Source: Mycobacterium bohemicum DSM 44277
Lineage (GTDB): Bacteria; Actinomycetota; Actinomycetes; Mycobacteriales; Mycobacteriaceae
Direction of reading: 5' to 3'
Length of the DNA stretch: 64,000 nt
NCBI RefSeq assembly: GCF_001053185.1
Contig: NZ_CSTD01000006.1
Span: forward strand, 62,001-126,000
A program made the translations under genes and the position numbers. This document shows positions 18,366-25,858 of the stretch, one piece after another (position 1 is the stretch's first letter; each line of letters begins with the position of its first letter). The notes below the pieces were generated by a model that was given only the letters and a program-made list of their open reading frames with translations, had not been told where the DNA came from and did no database searches.

Positions 18366-18651
18366 CATCTATAGGAGCGTCCTGGGCGATCTCCTTGAGC
18401 GCGGCCTTCTCTAGCTCCGCCTCGGCCAACAGCCGCTTGAGCGTGGCGTTCTCCCGCTCCAGATCCTTGAGCCGCTTGACGTCGTCGGCCTTGAGCCCGC
18501 CGAATTGATTGCGCCAGCGATAGTAGGTCTGCTCGGAGACCTGCAGCTCGCGGCACATGTCGGCAATCTCCTTACCCTCGGCCAGCATACGATCCGCCTG
18601 GGTTAGCTTGCGCACCACCTGCTCGGGCGTGTGTCGTTTCCTCGTTGCCAT
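18355..18651 (-). CDS. IS3 family OrfA (C-terminus altered by IS110)
   Basis: Small helix-turn-helix/leucine-zipper protein from ATG 18651 (AAGGA upstream): MATRKRHTPEQVVRKLTQAD, the HTH region CRELQVSEQTYYRWRNQFGG, and the coiled coil LKDLERENATLKRLLAEAEL. The native ending EIA-x-GNF is replaced after KEIAQ by DAPIDVKC, which is read from the IS110 right end. The insertion therefore sits at the frameshift region joining OrfA and OrfB. Confidence 0.88.
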   Translation of the reverse strand: MATRKRHTPEQVVRKLTQADRMLAEGKEIADMCRELQVSEQTYYRWRNQFGGLKADDVKRLKDLERENATLKRLLAEAELEKAALKEIAQDAPIDVKC

Positions 18652-18724
18652 CGGGATCGTCCTTCCTGCCCACAAACATGGGCGGCAAGACTCTCACTCA
18701 ACGTGGACCAACCAACCGGGGTCA

Positions 18725-18936
18725 GGGCAGGACGCTTTCAACTGGGCGCACGTGACCCAAGTGGACCATCATGCGGGCCACGCTGAAATGCTTGATCAGG
18801 CTGGTTTGAGAGGGAGGCCGATTGCCGGGTCGGCAGTAGCCGCACTGATTTGCTGCGCACAGTACATCGGTGATCTGCCGGTAGGGGGCAGGAATTGGCT
18901 TTGCGATCGATCTCACCCAGGTGACATCCCTGGCGG
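18725..18936. other. spacer between IS3 and recombinase
   Basis: Short stretch without a supported gene; it lies just past the stop of the tyrosine recombinase. No repeat or terminator stood out. Confidence 0.35.
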
Positions 18937-19989
18937 TCAACGTTGGTGTTGCCCAGGCTGCAAATCGTGCTGGCGGGCCAGGTCGTAGAGGGGGTTCCGT
19001 GCCGCGGCGGCCCGGGTCTCTGAGCCGGCGCTGGTGACGTAGCGCTGCGAGGTGGACATGGATTGGTGTCCAAGGAGTTTCATCAGCGTGTAGACGCTGA
19101 CGTTGGCGTTGGCGAGTTCGGTGGCGTAGGTGTGCCGCAGTGCGTGCACGAGGGCCCCGGGGGTTCGTTGGGCGTCGGGGCCGGCGAGGGTGAACGCCCG
19201 CTGGACGCGGTAGTGCAGGGCGCCGCGGGTGATGCGGTTGCCGTCGCGGCCTACGAACAGCGGTGCGTTGGCGGGCCATTGTGGGCGGTCGGTGGTGGTG
19301 AGGCGAGCGCGGGCTGTATGGGGGAAACGCGTCGCGCGGCTGGTGAGGTAGCTGTGCAGGACATCAACAAGGGCTTGCTCGATCGGAACGGAGCGGTCTT
19401 TGTTGCCCTTGCCGCGCACGTGAAGCACAGCGCCGGTCTCGGTGAGGCGCAGGTCGCCGATGTTCGCGCCGCGCAGCTCGGCGGCGCGCAGGCCGGCCAG
19501 CAGGGCGGTGAAGACGATGGCGCGGTCGCGCTCGGGCCAGTCGGTGACTCTCTTGTTCGCCGCGGGTGCGTCGATGGCATTGAGGAGTGCTTGGGCGGCG
19601 GTGGGGGGAAGTGATCTGGGCAGGGTCTTGGCGGGTTTAGGTTGTCCGACGAGCTCCATGGGGTTGGCCAGCAGTAAGTCCGACGTATACAGGTAGCTGC
19701 ACACGGTGTTCCAGGTCGACCAACAGCGGCGGATGGACGCCGCTTCATGGGTCTGCGCGTAGGCCGCAAACGCTTGGCGCATCGTGTCTTTGGTGATGCC
19801 GGCCGGATTGAGGGCGGTCAGGTCGTCGCCGGCGGCGAGGTGGCCGGCGATCGCGTCGAAGTCGTGCCGGTAAGCCTGCAGGGTGTGTGGGGAGGGTTTT
19901 CTGGTGGCGCGGTCGGCGAGGAACCCGCGAAACCACGCGGGGCGTTCGCCATCGGTGCGCGCCCGTCGGGGACTGCTGGTCGCGGTCAT
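18937..19989 (-). CDS. tyrosine recombinase (XerC/D-like integrase)
   Basis: 350 residues with an N-terminal SAM-like core-binding domain (SPHTLQAYRHDFDAIAGHLA) and a full catalytic domain: Arg in LLAGLRAAELR, Lys in GKGNKDR, the HxxR box HALRHTYATELA, and LGHQSMSTSQRY with the final nucleophile Tyr. All six usual residues are present. The start codon (19989-19987) abuts a perfect 12-6-12 palindrome whose inner arms match XerCD core half-sites. A TATTAT inside that palindrome could be its -10 box, so it may repress itself. It is typical of plasmid-resolution or element-integration enzymes. Confidence 0.92.
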   Translation of the reverse strand: MTATSSPRRARTDGERPAWFRGFLADRATRKPSPHTLQAYRHDFDAIAGHLAAGDDLTALNPAGITKDTMRQAFAAYAQTHEAASIRRCWSTWNTVCSYLYTSDLLLANPMELVGQPKPAKTLPRSLPPTAAQALLNAIDAPAANKRVTDWPERDRAIVFTALLAGLRAAELRGANIGDLRLTETGAVLHVRGKGNKDRSVPIEQALVDVLHSYLTSRATRFPHTARARLTTTDRPQWPANAPLFVGRDGNRITRGALHYRVQRAFTLAGPDAQRTPGALVHALRHTYATELANANVSVYTLMKLLGHQSMSTSQRYVTSAGSETRAAAARNPLYDLARQHDLQPGQHQR

Positions 19990-19990
19990 A

Positions 19991-20020
19991 ATTCATGCAT
20001 AATATCAGTTATGCATGAAT
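19991..20020. other. dif-like recombination core or operator
   Basis: Perfect inverted repeat: left arm ATTCATGCATAA (19991-20002), 6-bp centre TATCAG, right arm the exact complement (20009-20020). The inner CATAA-6 bp-TTATG matches the XerC/XerD half-site layout of dif sites. It lies one base from the recombinase start codon, so it may be the recombinase's core site, its operator, or both. Confidence 0.65.
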
Positions 20021-20089
20021 CAGCGCGTAAAGCGTTGCACGACACGCTTGTTGCTGCACGGCCAGTGTCCGATCCAGGAAGTCGAGAGT

Positions 20090-20148
20090 AATCCGGGAAA
20101 CCATGAGAGTAGTCCGATTCGGGCCACAATCCGGGAAACCATGAGAGT
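20090..20148 (+). repeat. two 21-bp direct repeats, 38-bp period
   Basis: Identical copies at 20090-20110 and 20128-20148, each containing CCGGGAAACCATGAGAGT. Partial copies (GAGAGTAATCC, GAGAGTAGTCC) lie around them. They may be accessory (arm-type) sites for the recombinase, plasmid iterons, or the end of a lost insertion sequence. Confidence 0.55.
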
Positions 20149-20629
20149 CGCAACCCCACGAATCACGCACTGCAACGGCCAACAGAGATCCGCTGGTTCT
20201 CGGCCAGCACATCCGCCATACCCGACTAAGAAACGGCGGCCGCCGGCGCGACCCTCACACCTCCGCCGCGTGGACCGGCCCTAAGTCATTACGTCACCGT
20301 GACGTTTCTTACGCATGGCGTCAGATCCAATCATGCTGTCCGCCTGCAACTTCCGTGGTGTTCCTGGGCGCTGAGAGCGGCATGTAAATCACCTCACCCA
20401 ACCGGCCCACCAAGCCCGACGGGCCCAACAGGCAAACCAGCGCCACGCCCGCGCCCAGTGTCAACCCAAGACGGTTTGCGTTCCATTAGTGACCCTCACC
20501 GGTGACTCCTACCGCACTCGAGCCCGCCGCGAACTGCTCGCCAAAGACCGCACCACTGACTGATCAACTGCGCACCTCCGACACCAGAGCCGACGCAAAT
20601 GAGCGAGCTGACCCGACCCTAACCGCCGC
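20149..20629. other. intergenic region with one dyad
   Basis: About 480 bp without a supported gene. A perfect palindrome ACGTCAC-C-GTGACGT sits at 20291-20305. The remaining sequence is low in coding signal. Confidence 0.4.
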
Positions 20630-20926
20630 CTAATGATCGGGGTCAACAGGCCAGCCGATCACCTCCAATCGACGCTGCACGCGGTCAAGATCAGCCGCAG
20701 ACGGCAGCTCGTCAGTTATCCGGGTGATAGCAACGCCGATATCGGCGGTATCAATGTTCAACTCGCCCCGATCCGCTAACTGAGCGGCTACCGCCGCTAC
20801 CTCGTCGTCGGACAACCGACGCCGCAGCAGGGCTAGCAGCGGGATGTAATCGTGCTCGGGAACTCCCTGCGGGTAGTCAGCCCGAACGAAGGCAACCATC
20901 TTGGCCACTAAATCGCCCAAACTCAC
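20630..20926 (-). CDS. DUF3349 family protein
   Basis: 98-residue protein of the mycobacterial DUF3349 family (relatives of Rv0543c). The pattern matches along its length: MVAFVRADYPQGVPEHDYIP, ALLRRRLSDDEVAAVAAQLA, DIGVAITRITDELPS, and the ending RRLEVIGWPVDPD. The function is unknown; the known fold is a small helical domain. I chose GTG 20926, which gives SLGDLVAK next; a GTG at 20938 is the alternative. It is isolated, with recombination sites on one side and fragments on the other. Confidence 0.82.
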   Translation of the reverse strand: MSLGDLVAKMVAFVRADYPQGVPEHDYIPLLALLRRRLSDDEVAAVAAQLADRGELNIDTADIGVAITRITDELPSAADLDRVQRRLEVIGWPVDPDH

Positions 20927-21064
20927 CTGACACCCCACAATCTCGCTGATGCCGCCTATCGACGCAAACCAAAACCCAACTTGACAACAACGCCGCCCGC
21001 ACGCCGTTATCGGTGCGGGTCACTCGCCGACGTCGAATAATCCACCAGCCCAGCCGCTCACATT
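20927..21064. other. spacer upstream of DUF3349 gene
   Basis: No gene or clear signal was recognised here; it ends at the phoU-like fragment. Confidence 0.3.
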
Positions 21065-21189
21065 CTACTGCGTTGACGCGCAGCATCGGCGATATGTGCG
21101 ACCTTGCCGGCACCGCGAGCCAACAGGCCACTCAAGCCTTGCTTGAGGCCGACATCGTCTTGGCCGAAACCGTGATCAGCGACGAGTGA
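21065..21189 (+). pseudogene. phoU-like gene fragment
   Basis: The plus frame reads ALTRSIGDMCDLAGTASQQA, then TQALLEADIVLAETVISDE and a stop. This closely resembles the N-terminal region of PhoU, a phosphate-transport regulator of helical bundles, after its first ~15 residues. It lacks a start and everything past ~55 residues. It is a remnant in a stretch full of gene fragments. Confidence 0.45.
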
Positions 21190-21324
21190 GTCAGGCGGGC
21201 CAGCTGACCCAACGCCGATCAGTGCAAGCGAGGCCAATGGCACGCGCGACTGGTTCCCCCTATCACCCCGGCGCATGCTGTGAGGGCGGCCAGGGAGATC
21301 TTATCCATCCGGCTAAACCCAAAG

Positions 21325-21735
21325 CTAGGCGTTAGCGAAACCAGCGTGGAGGACCGGCTGCAGTCGGCTGATCAGATCTCGCCACGAGGACGTCATGTCG
21401 GGGGTCCAACGTTCACCGAGGCCCTCGCGGATGGTTGCAACAACAGCTTCGAACATGTCACATACCATCTGCTCGGTGACGCCCCAGCCGATGTGGTCCC
21501 ACAGCCAGTAGGTGCAGCCGGACGGCGCAAAGCTCCCTTCGGTGAGATCGATCAGCATCTGCAAGACGCCGCCCATCATTCGCTGCTCAAGGTGGTGATC
21601 GCCGGCAAATTCGGCCTCAGCGTCCGGATGTGCTGTGTAGAAGCGCTGATAGATAATTGGAATGGGGTCGCCCACATGCTCGGCGTACAGTTCGAGCGAC
21701 ACTACGACCGGACTGGTTGTCTCCCTGGGGGCCAT
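21325..21735 (-). CDS. globin-domain protein
   Basis: 136 residues from ATG 21735, with AGGAG seven bases upstream. The helix pattern is that of single-domain globins related to flavohaemoglobin heads: VVVSLELYAEHVGDPIPIIY, FYTAHPDAEAEF, a probable proximal His in WLWDHIGWGVTEQM, then FEAVVATIREGLGERWTPDM and SSWRDLISRLQPVL. Such globins bind O2 or NO. The gene body looks intact, although directly upstream on the same strand lie broken fragments. It probably belongs functionally with the NO-related genes further right. Confidence 0.65.
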   Translation of the reverse strand: MAPRETTSPVVVSLELYAEHVGDPIPIIYQRFYTAHPDAEAEFAGDHHLEQRMMGGVLQMLIDLTEGSFAPSGCTYWLWDHIGWGVTEQMVCDMFEAVVATIREGLGERWTPDMTSSWRDLISRLQPVLHAGFANA

Positions 21736-21839
21736 GTGTTTCTCCTCTGTCACGCCGCTGCCGGTTGGCAGGGCTGGATCAAAGACAAGCAGTGCCGATT
21801 CCTGCCCACTATCGGCTCGAACGATGGTGCCAGAACCCC

Positions 21840-22240
21840 GGTTCTTCTCCGTCAGTAGCTTGTAGGACCGGCACGTGCTCGAGTGAACGAGCGTCGGCGA
21901 TGTCGGCGACCGACAGGTGGGTGGCCCGCCTTCTACTCGCCGAACCCGGCAGCTGCTCGAGACGTCGCAGCAACTCGGGTCCTTCGGGGTCGCCGGTGGG
22001 CCACAACACCAGCGGCGTCCCCGTTGTAGCGATCCCCCGATGATCTGCGCCAGCGCTTGGTTCCGCTTGGCCATCGAACCTGAAAAATGATGTATCGCAG
22101 GCCTTTTTGAGTGCAAAGCGGCGAACTTGTCCGGGGCGTAGCCGGCGATCTCGGTTGCGTCGAGGCCGCCCATCCGGTCGGCAATCTTCTCCGGCCCACG
22201 GAAAGCTACCTCGAGTGGATTCTGCTGATCCGGATCCGCC
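21840..22240 (-). pseudogene. HhH-GPD base-excision repair gene remnant
   Basis: Translated pieces in more than one minus frame match an HhH-GPD DNA-repair family seen in mycobacteria: EVAFRGPEKIADRMGGLDAT, EIAGYAPDKFAAL, HFSGSMAKRNQALAQII, then GDPEGPELLRRLEQLPG and HLSVADIADARSLEHV. The N-terminal DQQ-containing segment and the catalytic middle are missing or shifted. Frameshifts near 22090 and 21960 break the frame. Confidence 0.6.
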
Positions 22241-22297
22241 AGGCCGTCGGGCCCTTCTCGACGTACTCCCACCCGTAGCTACCGGCTTGTCGGCCAT
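22215..22297 (-). pseudogene. DUF2249 gene fragment
   Basis: On the minus strand ATG GCC GAC AAG CCG (from 22297) jumps, in another frame, to SYGWEYVEKGPTAWRIRIS. The intact DUF2249-cupin gene at 28249 has MADNELD at its start and the same SYGWEYVEKGPTVWRIRIS about 53 residues in. About 150 bp are deleted here and the piece is fused to the HhH-GPD remnant. Confidence 0.6.
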
Positions 22298-22392
22298 AGG
22301 ATTTCGTACCTCCGCAAGTTTATACGACCGATGTTGTGTAACCTCTACCGGTCGAGTGCGCGATTGGGAAGTCTGGCCCCGCTGGTCTGTCG

Positions 22393-22478
22393 CTACGAAG
22401 TGTTGGGCGCCGAAGGGCATCCGCAAATGCTGCTGCGGCTGGGCTGGGCACCAGACAACGCGGACCCCTTGCCGCCAA
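22393..22478 (+). pseudogene. Rv3131-type nitroreductase C-terminal fragment
   Basis: The plus frame reads YEVLGAEGHPQMLLRLGWAP then DNADPLPP. The last ~50 nt (to 22478) are identical to the end of the nitroreductase gene near 58104-58154. This shows a past duplication or exchange between the two loci. Confidence 0.7.
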
Positions 22479-22831
22479 GACGGTGGCCTCAAAACGCATC
22501 GGTTGGAACGGCCCCTTGGTGGCCACCGTTTCCGGAATCGAGTAGCCCATGTTCAGCTCCCTAGCCCTTATCTCTCAGCAACAACGCGCCCATGTCCGGG
22601 CGGCGGTACCGTGATTCTCCGGGGCTGGCCGCGCGGGTCGTCGACGAATTGCTGAGCGGCTCCGCCGAACTGGTTGATCTCAGGTCCTGCGTCATCGAAG
22701 GATTTCCCAGGCTAAAGGTTTGCACCTTGGCGGTATCGACGCACCGGTCAACAGGTTTGGCATGTGGTCTGCGCCGTCCGCTCCATCGTGTTCACACCTA
22801 TCGATCCGATCGCTGGAACGCGACCAACTAT

Positions 22832-22880
22832 TGTTACACGTTCACTTGTAGAAACATTGTTACAAGTCCACTTGTAACAA
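22832..22880. promoter_or_regulatory. tandem operator-like dyads without an adjacent gene
   Basis: The second site (22857-22880) is a perfect palindrome with 11-bp arms, TTGTTACAAGT and its complement, around CC. The first (22832-22856) is a related imperfect dyad, TGTTACA...TTGTAGAAACA. They resemble the TTTACA/TGTAAA dyads found before redox genes in this window, but no intact gene starts beside them. Confidence 0.5.
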
Positions 22881-23387
22881 GTCAATACTGTCGAGCGCGC
22901 GTTGACCGGAGGCGACAGGCAGAAGTGATACCTACCAAGATGTGCTGATTTGACCCCCGCTGGTTGACCACAAAGCCCGAGAACTTGCGTACGACGAGGC
23001 TGCGTGCCGGTCGCTTTGAGGTGCGCTGCGCTGGGTGTCGCCATGCGCGAGCCGCGCGAACGAAGCCGATCGCACTAGGCGCCGGAGGAGTCATGGGCTC
23101 CCATGGAACGCGAGACAGCGTTGTTCTGGGCGAAGTGCATGCGTGATGTGGCTCATAGTGAATTTCTCCAATCGGCATTGTGTAATTACCCAGACACACA
23201 TCTCGCTCTCACCCAGCCCGAGGAGCACACCGGCACATGGCAATTCGATCAGCCGCATCACAAACCGCAAGGCGGGCGACGTCCACACCCATCGCGTAGC
23301 ACTTCGGGTCGCCACGCCGGTACGTCTCAAGTAAGGGATCGGCCCCCGTGCACGTGTCTGGGTATACCTGCCCGCATCGGAGAGCTC

Positions 23388-23876
23388 TTACCGCTGGCCT
23401 TGATGGCTGGCCATGACCAAGTCTATCGGTGGGATGTAGCCGGTGATGCTGTTGATGGTGCGATGCAGGCCGTGGTGGAGCGCGTTGATGTCGCAGCGGG
23501 CCAGACCGCCAGTGGTGGCGATGACGTGTTCGGTGGTCAACGCTAGATCGTTGATGGTGCCCAGGATGCGCCGGTCGGCGGTCTTGGCCACGACCACCTG
23601 CCAGGGGTCGAGTTCGCCGAGTGTATCGATGGGCAGGTGTTCGGCTTGCAGCGCGGCCTGGATCGCCGAGACGACGGGCGGGCCGATCGGGCGCAGGCCA
23701 GCGGCGGTGACGTTCGGCATGAACACCGAGAACAAGGTGCCGGCGTGGGTCACCAGCAGGCATTTGCGCCGGTCGATCCTGATCAGGTGGGCATACCAGT
23801 CCTGCTGCCTGGCTTGGCCGATGGCCGGCTCAGACACCCCCAGCAGCGCCAATACCTTGGCGGTGCATCGCAGCAT
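23388..23876 (-). CDS. DUF6933 family protein
   Basis: 162 residues. It begins MLRCTAKVLALLGV and follows the DUF6933 pattern: DWYAHLIRIDRRKCLLVTHA, GTLFSVFMPNVTAAGLRPIG, VVVAKTADRRILGTINDLAL and GLARCDINALHHGLHRTINS. The function is unknown. Relatives occur in plasmids and islands of actinobacteria. Start ATG 23876 (a GTG at 23879 is adjacent). It is divergent from the next gene. Confidence 0.75.
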   Translation of the reverse strand: MLRCTAKVLALLGVSEPAIGQARQQDWYAHLIRIDRRKCLLVTHAGTLFSVFMPNVTAAGLRPIGPPVVSAIQAALQAEHLPIDTLGELDPWQVVVAKTADRRILGTINDLALTTEHVIATTGGLARCDINALHHGLHRTINSITGYIPPIDLVMASHQGQR

Positions 23877-23957
23877 CACGGGTCATGATCATAGGCAAAG
23901 CCACCGACGATCGGTACGCAAGAACGCCGTGGCGGTGCGCCGGTACAGTGTGGCGGC

Positions 23958-24542
23958 GTGTTGGTCGCTGATCTGGGTCACTTTCTGGGCTTGCCGGAGG
24001 ACGCTTCGGGTTCCGCGCGGCGCCTTGCGCAGCATTTGGGCGATATTGTCCGGGCGGGCACCGCCGGCGACGTTGGTGATCCGTGGGTGTCTGCGTTGCC
24101 GTGTCGACGCCGACCGGCCCACAGGCGCTGCCCCGGGCGGATGACCATCGCCATTGTGTGGGCCGAGGCGGCGGCGCCGATCCGATGGTGGTGCACCGCC
24201 TGTGACGACGAGGGGGTGATCAGCAACTGGGCAGACACCCCATACGACCTGCGCCGCCGCCGGCTCAGCGTTGCCGGCAACGTCGACGAGGTCATCGTCA
24301 GCGACGAGACCGCCGCCGCGTTACGCGAGCTGGTGTTGCTCGACCCCGACTGTGAGCGGCTGGTGTTTGGCATGCGCGCCCACCCCGACGGCGCTGTCTT
24401 GCTGGCCAGTGCAGACGACCTCGAGGAGCTGATCGGATTCGTGGCCGCCGAAGCCAACCACGAACCCAACCGGCGCCGCCAGCACCGCCTCGACGCCGCG
24501 TTTAATGCCCTGACCGAAGCCGCCCAAACCCTCAACAGCTGA
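23958..24542 (+). CDS. conserved mycobacterial hypothetical protein
   Basis: 194-residue protein from GTG 23958: VADLGHFLGLPEDASGSARR, LAQHLGDIVRAGTAG, a Cys-bearing middle (ALPCRRRPAHRRCPGRM, RWWCTACDDEGVISNWADTP) and a charged helical C-terminus (HRLDAAFNALTEAAQTL). The WCTACDDEGVISNW segment resembles a short zinc-ribbon half. I recall similar unknown proteins in mycobacterial accessory DNA but cannot name a family. Confidence 0.65.
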   Translation: MLVADLGHFLGLPEDASGSARRLAQHLGDIVRAGTAGDVGDPWVSALPCRRRPAHRRCPGRMTIAIVWAEAAAPIRWWCTACDDEGVISNWADTPYDLRRRRLSVAGNVDEVIVSDETAAALRELVLLDPDCERLVFGMRAHPDGAVLLASADDLEELIGFVAAEANHEPNRRRQHRLDAAFNALTEAAQTLNS

Positions 24543-24749
24543 ACATCTCTCGGCCCTGCGGTGTCCGCCCCTGGGGCTGCCAAAGCCATCCAGAGCGGTG
24601 AACGGAACCGTTATCCCCGACACCATCAAAAGCAAGCTGCGGGCGGGCCTGTCGCCTGAGTTCCTCAGCCCGTATGCTGACCGCGAAGCCACGAACCGGC
24701 CCGTGCTTTTACACCAACTTTCGGACGCGACCCTCCCCCATCGTCGCAG

Positions 24750-25187
24750 TCACGTCAGAGGGTGACCGGACAGCAGAAGAACCCCCGCAACCACCAATGC
24801 GATGACCTTGATTGCCTCCAGGCCGACGTACGCGTAGTGGCCGCGAGAGCGGGGCGCATTCAGGCCGGCAAGGACCTTGTCGGAGCGTCGGTTCAAGAAC
24901 GGTCGCACGGCGATTAACTGCGCTGCGAGCATCGCGAAGGCTGTCAGGAATGCCACGATGACGCCTACCGGCGGTGGGCTGACCATAATGACCGCCGCGA
25001 CTACGACGGCGAACATGACCTCGATGCTGTTAAGTGCGCGGAAGACGAGGCGCCCGATCCCCAGACCGATCTGCCTCGTCACGTTGGGTGCGCGGAACTT
25101 CAACGGGGCTTCCAAAAACGAGATCGCGAGCACCATCCCCAGCCACACGAAGGTGACGGCGACGGCTACCGCTGATCCGCCGCTCAC
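24750..25187 (-). CDS. four-helix membrane protein in ferredoxin-regulator operon
   Basis: 145 residues from GTG 25187, which overlaps the regulator stop as GTGA and has GGAG upstream. Four membrane segments are visible: AVTFVWLGMVLAISFLEAPL, VMFAVVVAAVIMV, PVGVIVAFLTAFAMLAAQL and VIALVVAGVLLL. The conserved-looking motif FLEAPLKFRAPNVTRQIGLG and GRLVFRALNSIE occurs in an uncharacterised proteobacterial/actinobacterial family. It is the last gene of fdxA-regulator-membrane protein. The role is unknown; a redox-stress membrane function is possible. Confidence 0.7.
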   Translation of the reverse strand: MSGGSAVAVAVTFVWLGMVLAISFLEAPLKFRAPNVTRQIGLGIGRLVFRALNSIEVMFAVVVAAVIMVSPPPVGVIVAFLTAFAMLAAQLIAVRPFLNRRSDKVLAGLNAPRSRGHYAYVGLEAIKVIALVVAGVLLLSGHPLT

Positions 25188-25858
25188 CGGGTAGCTCCTT
25201 CTAGCGTGAGGTGGACCAGACACAGATCCGGTTCGACGAACGCGTCCAGTCGGTCGACGGCGACCGGCGACTCCCAGCTTTCCAGGGCCCCTTGCATGAG
25301 CCCCAGGTGGATCGGGCAGACGACACTGGCCCGGGTCTCGGCGAGTTCGAGAAATGGGCAGTGCCGCAAGCCGATCTGCTGCTCCTCGCCGGATTCGCGA
25401 CGTTCGGGTGCGAACCCGAGCTCATCGAGCACGCCGACGAGGTGGTCGATCGATTCCTTTGCGCCCATCTCCTTGCCGTGTGTCGCCCGCGATTCCAACC
25501 GCCGCCCCCACGCGCGGCCCGCGGCTTGTGCCTTGGCACGTGGATCGCGGCCGGCGGCAAGGCTCATCGTGAGAATCTCGGCGAGCAGGCGGTAATGGCG
25601 CGGTCCGCCGGGATCCATCTGCCGGGTCGCACGAAACATCAGCGGCGGGCGCCCCGGCCGTTTGTGGTCCGGCTCGACACGCTCCACCCGGCCGTCGCTG
25701 ACCAATGTGTCCAGATGGAAGCGGACGGTGTTGGGATGCACACCCAGCTCGTCGGCGATGGCGATGATGCTCACCGGGCCGGGCGCCGCCTTCAATACCC
25801 GCAGCACGTCACGACGGCGACCGGAGGGTTCCTCGGATGGCCTGACGATAGTGCTCAC
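25184..25858 (-). CDS. winged-helix regulator with Cys3-His motif (probable Fe-S sensor), paralogue 1
   Basis: 224 residues. The N-terminal ArsR/DeoR-like winged helix covers RDVLRVLKAAPGPVSIIAIA, DELGVHPNTVRFHLDTLVSD and a GRPPLMFRA wing. The C-terminal domain carries C167 (LRHCPF), C181 and H184 (VVCPIHLGLMQG) and C213 (EPDLCLVHL). The same spacing recurs in two other regulators in this window, resembling SufR-like Fe-S regulators. The GTG start overlaps the fdxA stop, so it is co-translated with ferredoxin. It probably binds the TTTACACAA dyad before fdxA and possibly similar sites at 28203 and 47580. The ligand (O2, NO or Fe-S status) is inferred. Confidence 0.75.
   Translation of the reverse strand: MSTIVRPSEEPSGRRRDVLRVLKAAPGPVSIIAIADELGVHPNTVRFHLDTLVSDGRVERVEPDHKRPGRPPLMFRATRQMDPGGPRHYRLLAEILTMSLAAGRDPRAKAQAAGRAWGRRLESRATHGKEMGAKESIDHLVGVLDELGFAPERRESGEEQQIGLRHCPFLELAETRASVVCPIHLGLMQGALESWESPVAVDRLDAFVEPDLCLVHLTLEGATR

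Larger units (their letters stand above)
17078..18381 (+). mobile_element. IS110 family element nested in IS3
   Basis: About 1.3 kb. The left boundary follows ...GAAGTTTCC (17069-17077) and the right boundary precedes CTGGGCGATCTCC (from 18382). Joining these flanks restores the IS3 orfA end and orfB start, which fixes the ends to within one or two bases of the C run. No terminal inverted repeats or clear duplication, as expected for IS110. It contains a 232-bp 5' non-coding region and one DEDD transposase. Confidence 0.85.
16221..18724 (-). mobile_element. IS3 family element, interrupted by IS110
   Basis: OrfA (18651-18355) and OrfB (to 16233) are on the minus strand, separated by a complete IS110 element. 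Proposed ends are TG at 16221 and CA at 18724, with weakly matching terminal repeats around GGTTNNTTGGT. No clear target duplication was found, so the ends are approximate. Without the insert the element would be about 1.2 kb, normal for IS3. Confidence 0.7.
22298..23387. other. region of remnants and dyads
   Basis: About 1.1 kb without an intact gene. It holds the nitroreductase fragment (22393-22478) and two operator-like dyads (22832-22880). The remaining frames are arginine/proline-rich and were not recognised. Confidence 0.5.

Noticed and set aside
16221..18724. Target-site duplication for the IS3 element
   Set aside because: CGC on the left and GGG on the right do not match; ends are uncertain or flanks have changed.
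18725..20020. tRNA gene as attachment site for the tyrosine recombinase
   Set aside because: No cloverleaf-like sequence or CCA-end pattern was seen near the recombinase.
20090..20148. CRISPR array
   Set aside because: Only two full repeat copies with a 17-bp spacer and no cas genes; direct repeats of another type.
20015..20284. 89-residue frame beginning in the dif-like palindrome
   Set aside because: It runs through the direct repeats and is low in coding character.
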